This document shows, piece after piece, positions 17,598-25,676 of a DNA stretch of 64,000 nucleotides. The position numbers and the translations under genes were made by a program. Source of the DNA: Palsa-295 sp963781105 (GTDB lineage: Bacteria > Acidobacteriota > Terriglobia > Acidiferrales > UBA7541); assembly GCA_963781105.1 (NCBI GenBank), contig CAWAED010000013.1, forward strand, positions 124,001 to 188,000. The letters are read 5' to 3'. Within the stretch, counting starts at the first letter, position 1. The number at the start of each line of letters is the position of its first letter. The notes beneath the pieces are model-generated. The model saw nothing but the letters and a program-made list of their open reading frames with translations. It did no database searches and was not told where the DNA came from.

Positions 17598-18797
17598 GTG
17601 AAGGTCCGAACGATCAAACTCCTATCATTGTCGCTGGCGTGTGCGGCGTTGGTCCTCGCGGCGGCCGATCCACCGAATTTCGTCCCGACCTCTCACGCCC
17701 AATCCCCTTCCGCCAACGTCACTTCCTACCAAATCGACGTAGACGCCGCCAAACAATGGCTCGACACAAAAATCAACCTGCGCTCCGGCGAAAAACTCCG
17801 CTTCACCGCCACCGGCACCATCACCTATCCCGCCGATAAAAAACATCCCGACGGCCGCACCTTCGGCCCCGATGGCCTCGCGCGCACCTTCGGAGACCTG
17901 ATCCACGAATACGCGGTCCCGGACGCCGGCCACGGCTCCCTCGTCGGTCGCCTCGGCGATAGCGACGCCGCGCAACCGTTCGGCATCGGCGCGAGCTCCG
18001 ATTACGAAGCCCCCGTAGCCGGCCGACTCTATCTAGGAATCAATCAAAGTTTGAACGACGCCAGCGGCGCCAAAGGTAACTTCCAGGTGAAAATTGCGGT
18101 AATAAATCCAGGCCTGAGTACCGCCGCCGCGATCGCCATCGGCGGCCCGCCCGAAACGCCAATTCCGACCATCACTCCCGCGCTCCTCCGCGAAATTCCG
18201 CGCCGCGTCTCGGACCCGCAAGGCAATCCCGGCGACATGGTCAACATCCTCATCGTCGGCACACAAGATCAAGTCCTAAAGGTTTTCGGCGCAGCAGGCT
18301 GGGTCCACGTGGATAGTTCCGTGCAGGATACCGTTCTCAACGCCATCACCGACTCGCTCGAAAAAAAAGATTACCTCACGATGCCAATGAGCACTCTGTT
18401 TCTATTCCATCGCGCGCAAGATTACGGCTTCGCTCACGCCGAACCGGTCCGCGTGGCTATGTCGCGCAATCATCTGCGCGTCTGGAAATCGCCCTACGAA
18501 GTTGAAGGCCGCCCGCTCTGGTGCATCGCCGCCACTCACGATATCGGCTTCGAACGCGATGAACGCAACAAGAGCATCACGAGCGTCACGCACAAAATTG
18601 ATCCCGCGATTGACGGCGAACGCGAATACGTCAACGACACGCTCTCCAGCACCGGTCTGGTAATCCAACGCACCCACGTAACTCCGCCCAACGCCCTAAC
18701 CGAAGCCAAAACCGCCACAGGCGGCACCTTCCACTCAGACGGCCGCATCCTAATCCTGATCCTGAAAGAAACTCCGATCACCACAAGCACGAAATAA
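17598..18797 (+). CDS. Exported LecA-like lectin / LssY_C fusion protein
   Basis: 399 residues, start GTG. Signal peptide, then a PA-I/LecA-like galactose-binding fold (about 40-165: LRSGEKLRFTATGTITYP, FGIGASSDYEAPVAGRLYLG). An LssY C-terminal domain follows (about 210-395: GDMVNILIVGTQDQVLKVF, GAAGWVHVD, FLFHRAQDYGFAHAEPV). In other bacteria LssY_C is linked to type I secretion or PAP2 membrane proteins. Fusion to a lectin-like module suggests an envelope or extracellular carbohydrate-binding role. No catalytic motif is identified. Confidence 0.8.
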   Translation: MKVRTIKLLSLSLACAALVLAAADPPNFVPTSHAQSPSANVTSYQIDVDAAKQWLDTKINLRSGEKLRFTATGTITYPADKKHPDGRTFGPDGLARTFGDLIHEYAVPDAGHGSLVGRLGDSDAAQPFGIGASSDYEAPVAGRLYLGINQSLNDASGAKGNFQVKIAVINPGLSTAAAIAIGGPPETPIPTITPALLREIPRRVSDPQGNPGDMVNILIVGTQDQVLKVFGAAGWVHVDSSVQDTVLNAITDSLEKKDYLTMPMSTLFLFHRAQDYGFAHAEPVRVAMSRNHLRVWKSPYEVEGRPLWCIAATHDIGFERDERNKSITSVTHKIDPAIDGEREYVNDTLSSTGLVIQRTHVTPPNALTEAKTATGGTFHSDGRILILILKETPITTSTK

Positions 18798-18851
18798 CAC
18801 CAGCCCCACCGCCTTTCTCTGCGTACTCTGCGCCCCCTCTGCGCACTCTGC

Positions 18852-18942
18852 GTTAATTCTTTTGAAGTTGCACTCGCCTCTGCCGTTCTCCGGGCCCTCC
18901 GGTTTTCCTCTGTGCCCTCGGTGTTAAATCTTTTGAAGTCGC
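18852..18942. repeat. Degenerate intergenic repeat (GTTAAwTCTTTTGAAGTyGC twice)
   Basis: Two near copies lie at 18852-18871 and 18923-18942, embedded in a pyrimidine-rich stretch with repeated CTCTGCG/CTCTGTG words. Located between convergent genes. No T-run stem-loop is obvious, so it is recorded as repeat sequence, not as a terminator. Confidence 0.45.
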
Positions 18943-18955
18943 TTTTGACTTCTCT

Positions 18956-19531
18956 TCACCCCGCCCGCCGCTTGCGCCCCACCGTTCCCCGCGACGCCTC
19001 GCGTATCAAAGCCTCGCAAGCCTCCATGCAAACCCGCCGCAATTGCCGCGCCACGTCCTCCTGCACTCCCTCCGCCAATAAAAGCAGCGACGTCCCATGC
19101 ACCAACGCCACCAAAGCCAAACTCAATTCCGTGTGATTCTCCGCCTCTCCCCCCAACTGCTCCGCCAGCCGCTGCTTCATCAACGCCACCGAAGGCATCG
19201 GCTCCTTGCGTCCCAACCGAGCCGCCCAACCGTCCGTCAGCAACCGGTATTCATGCCCGCGCCGCGCCGTAAACTCCAATGCTCGCTTGCAAACGTCCTC
19301 CGCCGAATCCGCCGCACGAATCGCCGCATACAAATTCTGCCGCGCCCGCGTGCGCAGCAATTCCAGCAAATCGTGCTTGTCGCGAAAGCGCTCGTACAAA
19401 GTCGGAGTCGTCGTTCCCGCCGCCTTCGCTACCGCGCGCATCGTCAACGCGTGCTCCCCCCGCTCGCTCCACAATTTATACGCGGCATCCAGTATCCGGC
19501 CTTCCAACGCAGCTTCAGCTTTGCGCGGCAT
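18956..19531 (-). CDS. TetR-family transcriptional regulator
   Basis: 191 residues: an N-terminal TetR DNA-binding domain with helix-turn-helix around 28-56 (LTMRAVAKAAGTTTPTLYERF) and a C-terminal ligand domain of the kind found in TetR_C_25/33-like groups. Divergent from the SRPBCC gene at 19687. The shared 155-bp control region holds a strong promoter and a GTTA-AAA-TAAC inverted repeat, so auto-regulation and control of the neighbour is likely. Confidence 0.9.
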   Translation of the reverse strand: MPRKAEAALEGRILDAAYKLWSERGEHALTMRAVAKAAGTTTPTLYERFRDKHDLLELLRTRARQNLYAAIRAADSAEDVCKRALEFTARRGHEYRLLTDGWAARLGRKEPMPSVALMKQRLAEQLGGEAENHTELSLALVALVHGTSLLLLAEGVQEDVARQLRRVCMEACEALIREASRGTVGRKRRAG

Positions 19532-19575
19532 CGCTGTCTCCCCTCTGGGACATCCCCCCGCCTTGCATAATAATC

Positions 19576-19604
19576 TTGACAGCGTTAAAATAACAGCGTA
19601 TAAA
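19576..19604 (+). promoter_or_regulatory. Near-consensus sigma70 promoter with embedded operator candidate
   Basis: TTGACA at 19576-19581, a 17-bp spacer, and TATAAA at 19599-19604, pointing to the SRPBCC gene. Inside the spacer lie GTTA-AAA-TAAC (19584-19594) and two copies of ACAGCGT (at 19580 and 19593). A repressor bound there, most simply the divergent TetR, would block RNA polymerase. Confidence 0.75.
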
Positions 19605-19686
19605 TAAATCCAGGCCCCATTCTACCTGCTTGTCCTGCTGGATCAATCATTCAGTTCGGAAAGCGCATCAGGAGTGGCTTCGAATC

Positions 19687-20163
19687 ATGATCCATTTTCA
19701 GTACTCAGTCACCACACGCGCCTGCAAGAACGTCGCCTGGGACGTTTTTGCCAATTGGAATCGCTGGAATCAGTTCGCCAATATCTACGGACAGCTGCGT
19801 TGGCGTGAAGGCAATCCCTGGGAACCCGGCAGCTGCATGGAAATTGAAGTTCTCCGTCCCGTCAACACCGTCGTCAACCACGTCATCACTCACTGCGTCC
19901 CCGCGGAAAAAGTCGGCTGGATTGACCACGCCATGGGCATCGTCATCGGCCAATGGGTCACCTTCGAGCGCCAGAATGGCAACGGCACCCGCATCCACAC
20001 TTGGGGCGAAATCGTGCGGCCCAGCCTCAAAATCGCCGGACGCACCGTCGAACACCTCGTCACCAGCTTCACCGAAACCTGGTACGAAAATTTTCGCCTC
20101 GCCTGCGAAGAGCTTGCCAATTCCAACCCGTGCATTACGGAAGCCCGCGAACAAATAATCTGA
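19687..20163 (+). CDS. SRPBCC (START-like) domain protein
   Basis: 158 residues with a polyketide-cyclase/START-like pattern: FQYSVTTRACKNVAWDVFANWNRWNQF at the N-terminus and TWYENFRLACEELA in the C-terminal helix. Such proteins hold a hydrophobic ligand in a helix-grip cavity. The ATG at 19687 is chosen over the frame start at 19630, because homology begins there and an AGGAG lies 12 nt upstream. Divergent from the TetR gene, its probable regulator; the ligand is unknown. A fatty-acid desaturase follows after a 397-bp gap. Confidence 0.85.
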   Translation: MIHFQYSVTTRACKNVAWDVFANWNRWNQFANIYGQLRWREGNPWEPGSCMEIEVLRPVNTVVNHVITHCVPAEKVGWIDHAMGIVIGQWVTFERQNGNGTRIHTWGEIVRPSLKIAGRTVEHLVTSFTETWYENFRLACEELANSNPCITEAREQII

Positions 20164-20560
20164 AACCCTGCCCCGTCACGCGGCACAACCGCTCTTCGGC
20201 GCGGCGCATCTCACATTCTGCGAATCGTCTTAGTGTCGGATTTAACCTGCGATCTGCACTTTTCGGGCCGCGAGAGTAGCCGGGCCCCGTTCACTTTTGG
20301 CACTCAATTTCGGCGAACTCTTAGCGCACAAATCATATTCTTCTCACGTCAGACTCAACCGGCGTGGTACTCTCGCACTTAATCAAACAGCTCCACCAAT
20401 ATTTTTGCGCCATGATAGGTGCTTTACGGAGTCATCGCCAGGCAATGCGGGAGCTCTGTGTGAAATCTGCCTCCGCCGCGGTCGATCTCGTTCGCACGTT
20501 CTTGGACTTTGTACTGCAGGATCTGTGGATCGTGCGTGAGCTTGGGGATCGAGGGGGACG
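20164..20560. other. Intergenic region without supported gene
   Basis: 397 bp between the SRPBCC and desaturase genes. Short open frames exist on the plus strand but lack a Shine-Dalgarno, domain pattern or codon bias. The GAGGGGG immediately before 20561 serves the desaturase. No clear terminator was found. Confidence 0.5.
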
Positions 20561-21592
20561 ATGCGGGCAGCGGCGGGCGACGAATTTCGCGATTTACTCA
20601 CTCTGGTACGGCAAAGCGGCCTGTTAGCCAAGCAACCGGGCTATTACCTCCGCAAAATAATTATTAACCTGGTCCTTTTCGTCGGCGCGTTCCTGCTGAT
20701 CAAATGGTTTCAGAATCCGTGGCTCGAGCTCTGCAACGCCGCTATCCTCGCCTTCGTCTTCGCCCAGCTCGGCTTCATCGTCCACGACGCCGGCCACCAG
20801 GAAATATTCAGTAAGCCCTCATGGAACGAAGCCCTCGGCCTGCTGCATTCGAATCTCCTGCTGGGCTTCAGCAATAGTTGGTGGCTCCGCAAACACAATA
20901 GCCATCATTGCTCGCCGAACCACGTCACCGCGGATCCTGACGTGGATATTCTTCCCTTCGCGTTTTCCGAAGGACAAGCCGCTACAAAACACGGCCTCGC
21001 GCGCCTCTCCGTCAAATACCAGCATTTCTCGTTTTTTCCGTTGTCGCTGCTCGAATCATTTTTCCTGAAATACGATAGCGTGCGTTTCCTCGTGCGCCGC
21101 AAAGTCGCACACCCCATAATCGAAGTCAGCTTCCTCGTCCTTCATACGATTTGGTTCTTCGGCCTGCTCACCTACCTTCTTGGCTTTTCTCATGCCCTCT
21201 TGTTCATCCTGGCGCAGCAGGCCTTCCTCGGCCTCTATCTCACGCTGATCTTCGCTCCCAATCATCAAGGCATGCCCCTCCAGGAAGGCAGCACCGCCGT
21301 CAATTTTCTCCGCGAGCAAGTCCTCACCAGCCGCAACATCAAAAAACATCCCGGCGTGGACTACTGCATGGGCGGCCTCTCCTGCCAGATCGAACATCAC
21401 CTCTTCCCCACCATGCCCTCCAACAAACTTCGCCAAGCCCAAAAAGTAGTCAAATCCTACTGCCGCCAGCGCGGCGTCCCCTATCACGAAACCTCCCTAG
21501 TCCAGTCCTATCGCGAGATCTATCAAAATCTAAAAGACGTCAGCCTCCTGGTAACCAAAGAAGCTGAACCCCACACCAGTAGCGCCGACTGA
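20561..21592 (+). CDS. Membrane fatty-acid desaturase (acyl-lipid/linoleoyl-CoA type)
   Basis: 343 residues with membrane helices and the three di-iron histidine boxes: HDAGH (75-79), HNSHH (112-116) and QIEHHLFP (about 285). The Q in the third box is typical of front-end (delta-5/6 type) desaturases, but no cytochrome b5 domain is fused, so electrons must come from a separate ferredoxin or cytochrome. It introduces a double bond into membrane fatty acyl chains. Start ATG chosen because GAGGGGG lies just upstream. Confidence 0.88.
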   Translation: MRAAAGDEFRDLLTLVRQSGLLAKQPGYYLRKIIINLVLFVGAFLLIKWFQNPWLELCNAAILAFVFAQLGFIVHDAGHQEIFSKPSWNEALGLLHSNLLLGFSNSWWLRKHNSHHCSPNHVTADPDVDILPFAFSEGQAATKHGLARLSVKYQHFSFFPLSLLESFFLKYDSVRFLVRRKVAHPIIEVSFLVLHTIWFFGLLTYLLGFSHALLFILAQQAFLGLYLTLIFAPNHQGMPLQEGSTAVNFLREQVLTSRNIKKHPGVDYCMGGLSCQIEHHLFPTMPSNKLRQAQKVVKSYCRQRGVPYHETSLVQSYREIYQNLKDVSLLVTKEAEPHTSSAD

Positions 21593-21769
21593 ACGAATCC
21601 TAATTCCGGAAAAGACTTGAGCCGCACCATCGTGCTAGGCCGAGGATAAGTTGTGACCTACCTATTGCTCTGCAACCGCGCTGAAAACGAACACGACTGC
21701 GGTAAGATATCGGGGAGCAGTGGTATGCTCTGAAGCCCCCTTACTCCCGGAACGGATTTGCTTTCGGTT

Positions 21770-24049
21770 ATGAAAACCTTCCAGTCATTCCGTCTCGACC
21801 CCACGAATCATTGCCTTTGGAATGGCGAGGAGCGTGTGCGCATCCCTCCGAAAGCGTGCGACGTGCTGCGCTATCTGGTCGAGAATCCGCAACGCCTGGT
21901 CACTCCGGACGAGCTCCTGGAGGCCCTCTGGCCCGACACCTACGTAAACCCCGAGGTTCTCAGAAAGTACATCCTGGATGTCCGCAAAATATTGGGAGAC
22001 CGCTCCGATCGGCCTGAGTTTATTGAAACTCTGCCGAAGCGGGGATACCGCTTTGTCGCCGCCGTAAGTGACCTCGGAACCGCCGAGCCGCTATCCGCAA
22101 GTGCCGCCGCAGTTCCTGCGGCACCGGCGTCGCTTGCTGGAGAGGCCTCCGCAGTCCCGGCGGTTCCGCCAAAGGCGCATACGGCAAGGCGGCCGACCTT
22201 CGCAAGCGTGGCGGCTGTGCTGATGGCCCTCGCGTTGGTTTTGGGCGCGTGGGTTTATTTTTCGCGACGGGCGCTGGGCCTCACCGAGAAAGATAGCGTC
22301 GTGCTCGCGGATTTCGCGAATAGCACAGACGATCCGATTTTCGACGATACGCTGAAGACAGCTCTCAATATTTCTCTGCGGCAATCGCCTTTCCTGAATG
22401 TTCTCCCCGACAGTGAAGTGGCAACGACGCTGGAATTAATGACGCGTCCGGCGGGAACGAAACTGACGCCCGAAGTAGCGCGGGAGCTCTGTCAACGCGC
22501 GGGCAGCAAAGCTTACATTGCCGGGGCGATCGGGAGTCTGGGCAACGAATATGTGGTGGGTTTGAAAGCCGTGAACTGCCGGAGTGGCGACACGCTAGCC
22601 GCGGAGCAGGTGACAGCGGCGTCGAAGGAGAAGGTGCTGGACACGCTGGGCGCGGCGGCAACCAAACTGCGCAGCGAGCTGGGCGAATCGCTGGCTACAG
22701 TGCAGAAACTCGATGTTCCTCTCGAACAAGCTACCACGTCTTCGCTGGAAGCCCTGCAGGCGTTCAGCCTTGGCAGAAACGCCCGTAATGAGAAAGGTTC
22801 GGCCCCAGCCCTGCCTTACTTTCAACGCGCTATCCAGCTTGATCCGAATTTTGCCCTGGCCTACTGGGCGCTGGGCAGCGACTACTTCGATCTCGGCGAG
22901 CTAATGCGGGCCAGCGAATACACCACCAAAGCATTCCAGTTGCGCGAACACGCCAGCAAGCGGGAACGGCTGAATATCGCCGCCGAGTACTACCGGGAGG
23001 TAACCGGCGAACTGGATAAAGCGGTCGCGACATATCGGGAAGTGATTGAGAGCTACCCGCGGGACTTCCGGGCCTACGGCAATTGGGGCTTGGCGTGCAG
23101 CGAACAGGGGAAGTATGAAAAAGCCGCGGAAGTTACACGGCAAGCTCTGCGCCTTGCGCCGGATCGGCTAGCTTCGTACGCCGATCTCGCCAACTTCGCC
23201 ATTGCTTTGCAGCGTTTGGACGAAGCGCGGCAGAGCATTCACGGCGCGCAGTCGCGAAAACTGGATACTTTCGTATTGCATAATGCTCTCTACGCTCTTG
23301 CTTTTTTCGGGGAGGACTCTGCCGCGATGGTGGAAGAGCAAAAGTGGTTTGCGGGCAAGCCCGAAGAGAACTTCGGACTGGCGCTCGCATCTGACACTGA
23401 GGCGTATGGCGGCCATCTGCAAAAGGCGCGGGAACTGACCAAGCGGGCGGTGGACTCTTCTATCCGGGCCGACAGCAAGGAAAATGGCGCCATCTGGCAG
23501 GCGATTGCCGCTCAACGGGAAGCCGCTTACGGCAATGCTACAGAAGCTCGGCAATCGGCGGCAGAGGCCTTGAAGATGGCTCCCGCGAGTCAGGGCGTCG
23601 AGAGCGAAGCCGCGCTTGGGTTTGCCATGGCGGGAGATACGGCGCGAGCCGAGTCCTTGGCTCAAGATTTAGGGAAACGCTTCGCGCTGGACACGCAGAT
23701 ACTCTCGCTTTGGATACCGGCGATTCAAGGACAACTAGAGCTGAACAAAAAGAACCCGAGTGCCGCGCTGAATACCCTGCAAGCTGCTTCAGCCATCGAG
23801 TCGGTCAAATTAATTTCGTCGCTAATATTTCTTGCCTCTATCCTGTGTATCGGCGCGGAGAAGCGTACCTGGCAGCGGGACAAGGGGGTGCTGCCGACGC
23901 GGAGTTTCAGAAGATTCTCGATCACAACGGCATTGTCTGGAATTGCTGGACCGGAGCGCTGGCGCGACTCGGCGTGGCGCGCGCGAACGCTCTGCAAGCG
24001 AAAACCTCGCAAGGCGCGGATGCCGATGCCGCCCGCGTCCGCGCCCTAG
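21770..24049 (+). CDS. CadC-type winged-helix regulator with TPR repeats (frameshifted)
   Basis: An OmpR/CadC winged helix (about 1-100: RIPPKACDVLRYLVENPQRLVTPDELLEALWP, ETLPKRGYRF) is followed by a membrane segment (about 145-165) and a large periplasmic part with TPR motifs. The ATG at 21770 is the family start; TTG at 21758 is possible. Near 23800-23810 the reading frame changes. As read here, the last roughly 80 residues are out of frame, and the true C-terminus is encoded in the -1 frame up to 24144. The family is common in Acidobacteria and senses unknown signals. Confidence 0.8.
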   Translation: MKTFQSFRLDPTNHCLWNGEERVRIPPKACDVLRYLVENPQRLVTPDELLEALWPDTYVNPEVLRKYILDVRKILGDRSDRPEFIETLPKRGYRFVAAVSDLGTAEPLSASAAAVPAAPASLAGEASAVPAVPPKAHTARRPTFASVAAVLMALALVLGAWVYFSRRALGLTEKDSVVLADFANSTDDPIFDDTLKTALNISLRQSPFLNVLPDSEVATTLELMTRPAGTKLTPEVARELCQRAGSKAYIAGAIGSLGNEYVVGLKAVNCRSGDTLAAEQVTAASKEKVLDTLGAAATKLRSELGESLATVQKLDVPLEQATTSSLEALQAFSLGRNARNEKGSAPALPYFQRAIQLDPNFALAYWALGSDYFDLGELMRASEYTTKAFQLREHASKRERLNIAAEYYREVTGELDKAVATYREVIESYPRDFRAYGNWGLACSEQGKYEKAAEVTRQALRLAPDRLASYADLANFAIALQRLDEARQSIHGAQSRKLDTFVLHNALYALAFFGEDSAAMVEEQKWFAGKPEENFGLALASDTEAYGGHLQKARELTKRAVDSSIRADSKENGAIWQAIAAQREAAYGNATEARQSAAEALKMAPASQGVESEAALGFAMAGDTARAESLAQDLGKRFALDTQILSLWIPAIQGQLELNKKNPSAALNTLQAASAIESVKLISSLIFLASILCIGAEKRTWQRDKGVLPTRSFRRFSITTALSGIAGPERWRDSAWRARTLCKRKPRKARMPMPPASAP

Positions 24050-24144
24050 CCGCCTACAAAGATTTCCTAGCGCTCTGGAAAGACGCCGACCCCAACATCC
24101 CCCTACTAATCGCCGCCAAATCCGAATACGCCAAGCTGCAATAA
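23805..24144 (+). pseudogene. Displaced C-terminal coding segment of the CadC-TPR gene
   Basis: Downstream of ...AASAIE the correct continuation is found one base out of phase: GQINFVANISCLYPVY, RRGEAYLAAGQG, EFQKILDHNGIVWN, then the family ending YKDFLALWKDADPNIPLL to a TAA at 24142-24144. This restores the normal C-terminus of the regulator family, which shows that the split is a single-base deletion (or two-base insertion) and not a second gene. Confidence 0.8.
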
Positions 24145-24382
24145 TCGTCCCAGTGCAGGCCCGCCCGGTCCACGCCTATTTTCCATTTTGGGTATGGTAA
24201 TCATACAGTAAATATGATAAAATAGAATCGGGCCACTTTACCAGCCCACAGAGGACGCCACATGCGCTCCGCCACAACGGCGACAGGCAGACCACTCCCA
24301 TCCCCGGGGAAAACTCTACCCAAAAACCGCCCCGCGCCCCTCAGTTGTCGCGCCACTCACCAACCGGCCGCACCAAAACCTC

Positions 24383-24410
24383 ATGTAACATCCCAACTAC
24401 AATGTTACAT
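24383..24410. repeat. Inverted repeat ATGTAACAT-N10-ATGTTACAT
   Basis: Perfect 9-bp arms (24383-24391 and 24402-24410) with a 10-bp spacer. Each arm is itself nearly palindromic, so it could serve as two half-turn-spaced binding sites for a dimeric regulator. No gene starts immediately downstream. Confidence 0.6.
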
Positions 24411-24604
24411 TCCCGCTCCCGCCTCCACCCGTCACTCATCACGAGTCGCTAGTCACGATGAAATCAATCGCCAACAAAATGGCTCTTCGCGTTCGCGTAT
24501 TACAACGCCTCGTCACCTTGCGCCACTAGTGACCGTTGGACGAAGGCACCTGCTAGCCACTAGCCACTCATCACTAGCCACTGCCTTTTTCCCCACGCGC
24601 CGCA

Positions 24605-24634
24605 TTTCTAATCGTCACACCTCGCGATTAGAAA
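24605..24634. repeat. Inverted repeat TTTCTAATCG-N10-CGATTAGAAA
   Basis: Perfect 10-bp arms at 24605-24614 and 24625-24634 with a 10-bp spacer, the same spacing as the inverted repeat at 24383. The word TTCTAATCGTCA (24606-24617) recurs directly at 24672-24683. Confidence 0.6.
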
Positions 24635-25064
24635 GCGCTATATCTCATAGAAAACAAACACGCGGCACACGTTCTAATCGTCATTTTGTACAGGGTTCCG
24701 CAAGCCACCAACGCCGAACCGCAAACGCAAGTCGCCCACCGCCAGTCGCGACCAACATCGTTTCCAATCGACAATGGCAGATATTAGAAATCACCGTAAA
24801 CCTCTCAAAACAAACGATCGCGCCCCGATCTAATCGATACAAAAACGCGTTATTTGCATCTCCGGTTTCAGAAGTCCGATGGACTCCACCGGAGTGCTGC
24901 CAGCGGACTCGGATGGGATCACGCGACGCGTTTCCAGCATCCCCGACTAGGTCTCGGAACAAGGGTTCGCGAGTCATGCATCACGAATCACGGGCCGCAG
25001 CGCACCAATCATCTTCCGCTGTTCTCAGGTCGCGGGCCACGGGTCGCGATTCACAGCAGTTGCC

Positions 25065-25568
25065 TCAATCAAACTCCCTCCGCGGCGCACTCTGTTCCGC
25101 CCCCACTCGCCCCACCTCGATATCCGCCTGTGCGTAATTCTCCCCGCGCACCGGCGCCCCAGCCATCCCGCGCAACATCCCCAACTGGCCCACATGCGTC
25201 AACGCATCCGCAATCGCGCCCTGAAACATTTTTTGCGGCGTACACCCAATCGTCTCATTCGACGCCAGATAATCATCCAGCTCCTGCAACGCCGCGAAGA
25301 ACCGCGTGCTCCCTTCCTCCCACGAAACCACCGCGGAATTGTGCCACGCGGGCTTCCCCTTCGCCTGCGAGAGAGCCCAGTGCAGCAAATCCCCCAGATG
25401 CGCAAGGATTTGCCCCGGCGTCCGCGTCCTCTCCCCCACGCGAAACTCCGCGAAACCTGGCGGCGCGCCGCGCAAAGTCTTTCCTCCGCGATACGCCAAA
25501 GTAGCCAGCGCATGCCGCAGCCATTGATGATCGGGACCAGCAACATTCTCCGTAATCGTAGGTCTCAT
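25065..25568 (-). CDS. DinB-family protein
   Basis: 167 residues with the four-helix pattern of DinB/YfiT-like proteins. It includes the first metal-binding His in ILAHLGDLLHWAL and the C-terminal HVGQLGMLRGM. Members bind a divalent metal and some are thiol-dependent transferases; the substrate here is unknown. The ATG at 25568 (MRPTITENV) is preferred to an upstream start that adds 11 unrelated residues. Divergent from recQ, with 108 bp between the starts. Confidence 0.8.
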   Translation of the reverse strand: MRPTITENVAGPDHQWLRHALATLAYRGGKTLRGAPPGFAEFRVGERTRTPGQILAHLGDLLHWALSQAKGKPAWHNSAVVSWEEGSTRFFAALQELDDYLASNETIGCTPQKMFQGAIADALTHVGQLGMLRGMAGAPVRGENYAQADIEVGRVGAEQSAPRREFD

Positions 25569-25676
25569 AATCACGCGATTGTAAGCCAACTCCCGCCGCA
25601 CAGCATAGCCGCCTCTGCCTGCCGCTCCGCATCAGGCGATAGACCGAACCGTACCTGTCACTTTATACTTGCAGCA

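Larger units (their letters stand above)
24145..25064. other. 920-bp non-coding tract with inverted and short repeats
   Basis: No frame here has codon bias, a start with Shine-Dalgarno or a recognisable domain. It contains an AT-rich promoter-like patch (24190-24225), two long perfect inverted repeats (listed separately) and the word CTAATCG four times (one inverted) within 230 bp. It also holds many degenerate words of the kind CACTAGCCACT / GAGTCACGA (for example 24546-24584 and 24960-25055). This looks like decayed repeat sequence, possibly with regulator-binding sites. Confidence 0.55.

Noticed and set aside
20297..20627. Two short plus-strand frames before the desaturase
   Set aside because: No Shine-Dalgarno, domain or codon bias; likely spurious.
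24262..25137. 291-codon frame in the non-coding tract
   Set aside because: Ser/Arg/Thr-rich with repeated words, no ribosome site, no domain; better explained as repeat-rich non-coding DNA.
25194..25676. N-terminal extension of the RecQ frame
   Set aside because: Antisense to DinB and Arg-rich; RecQ homology begins at the ATG of 25677.
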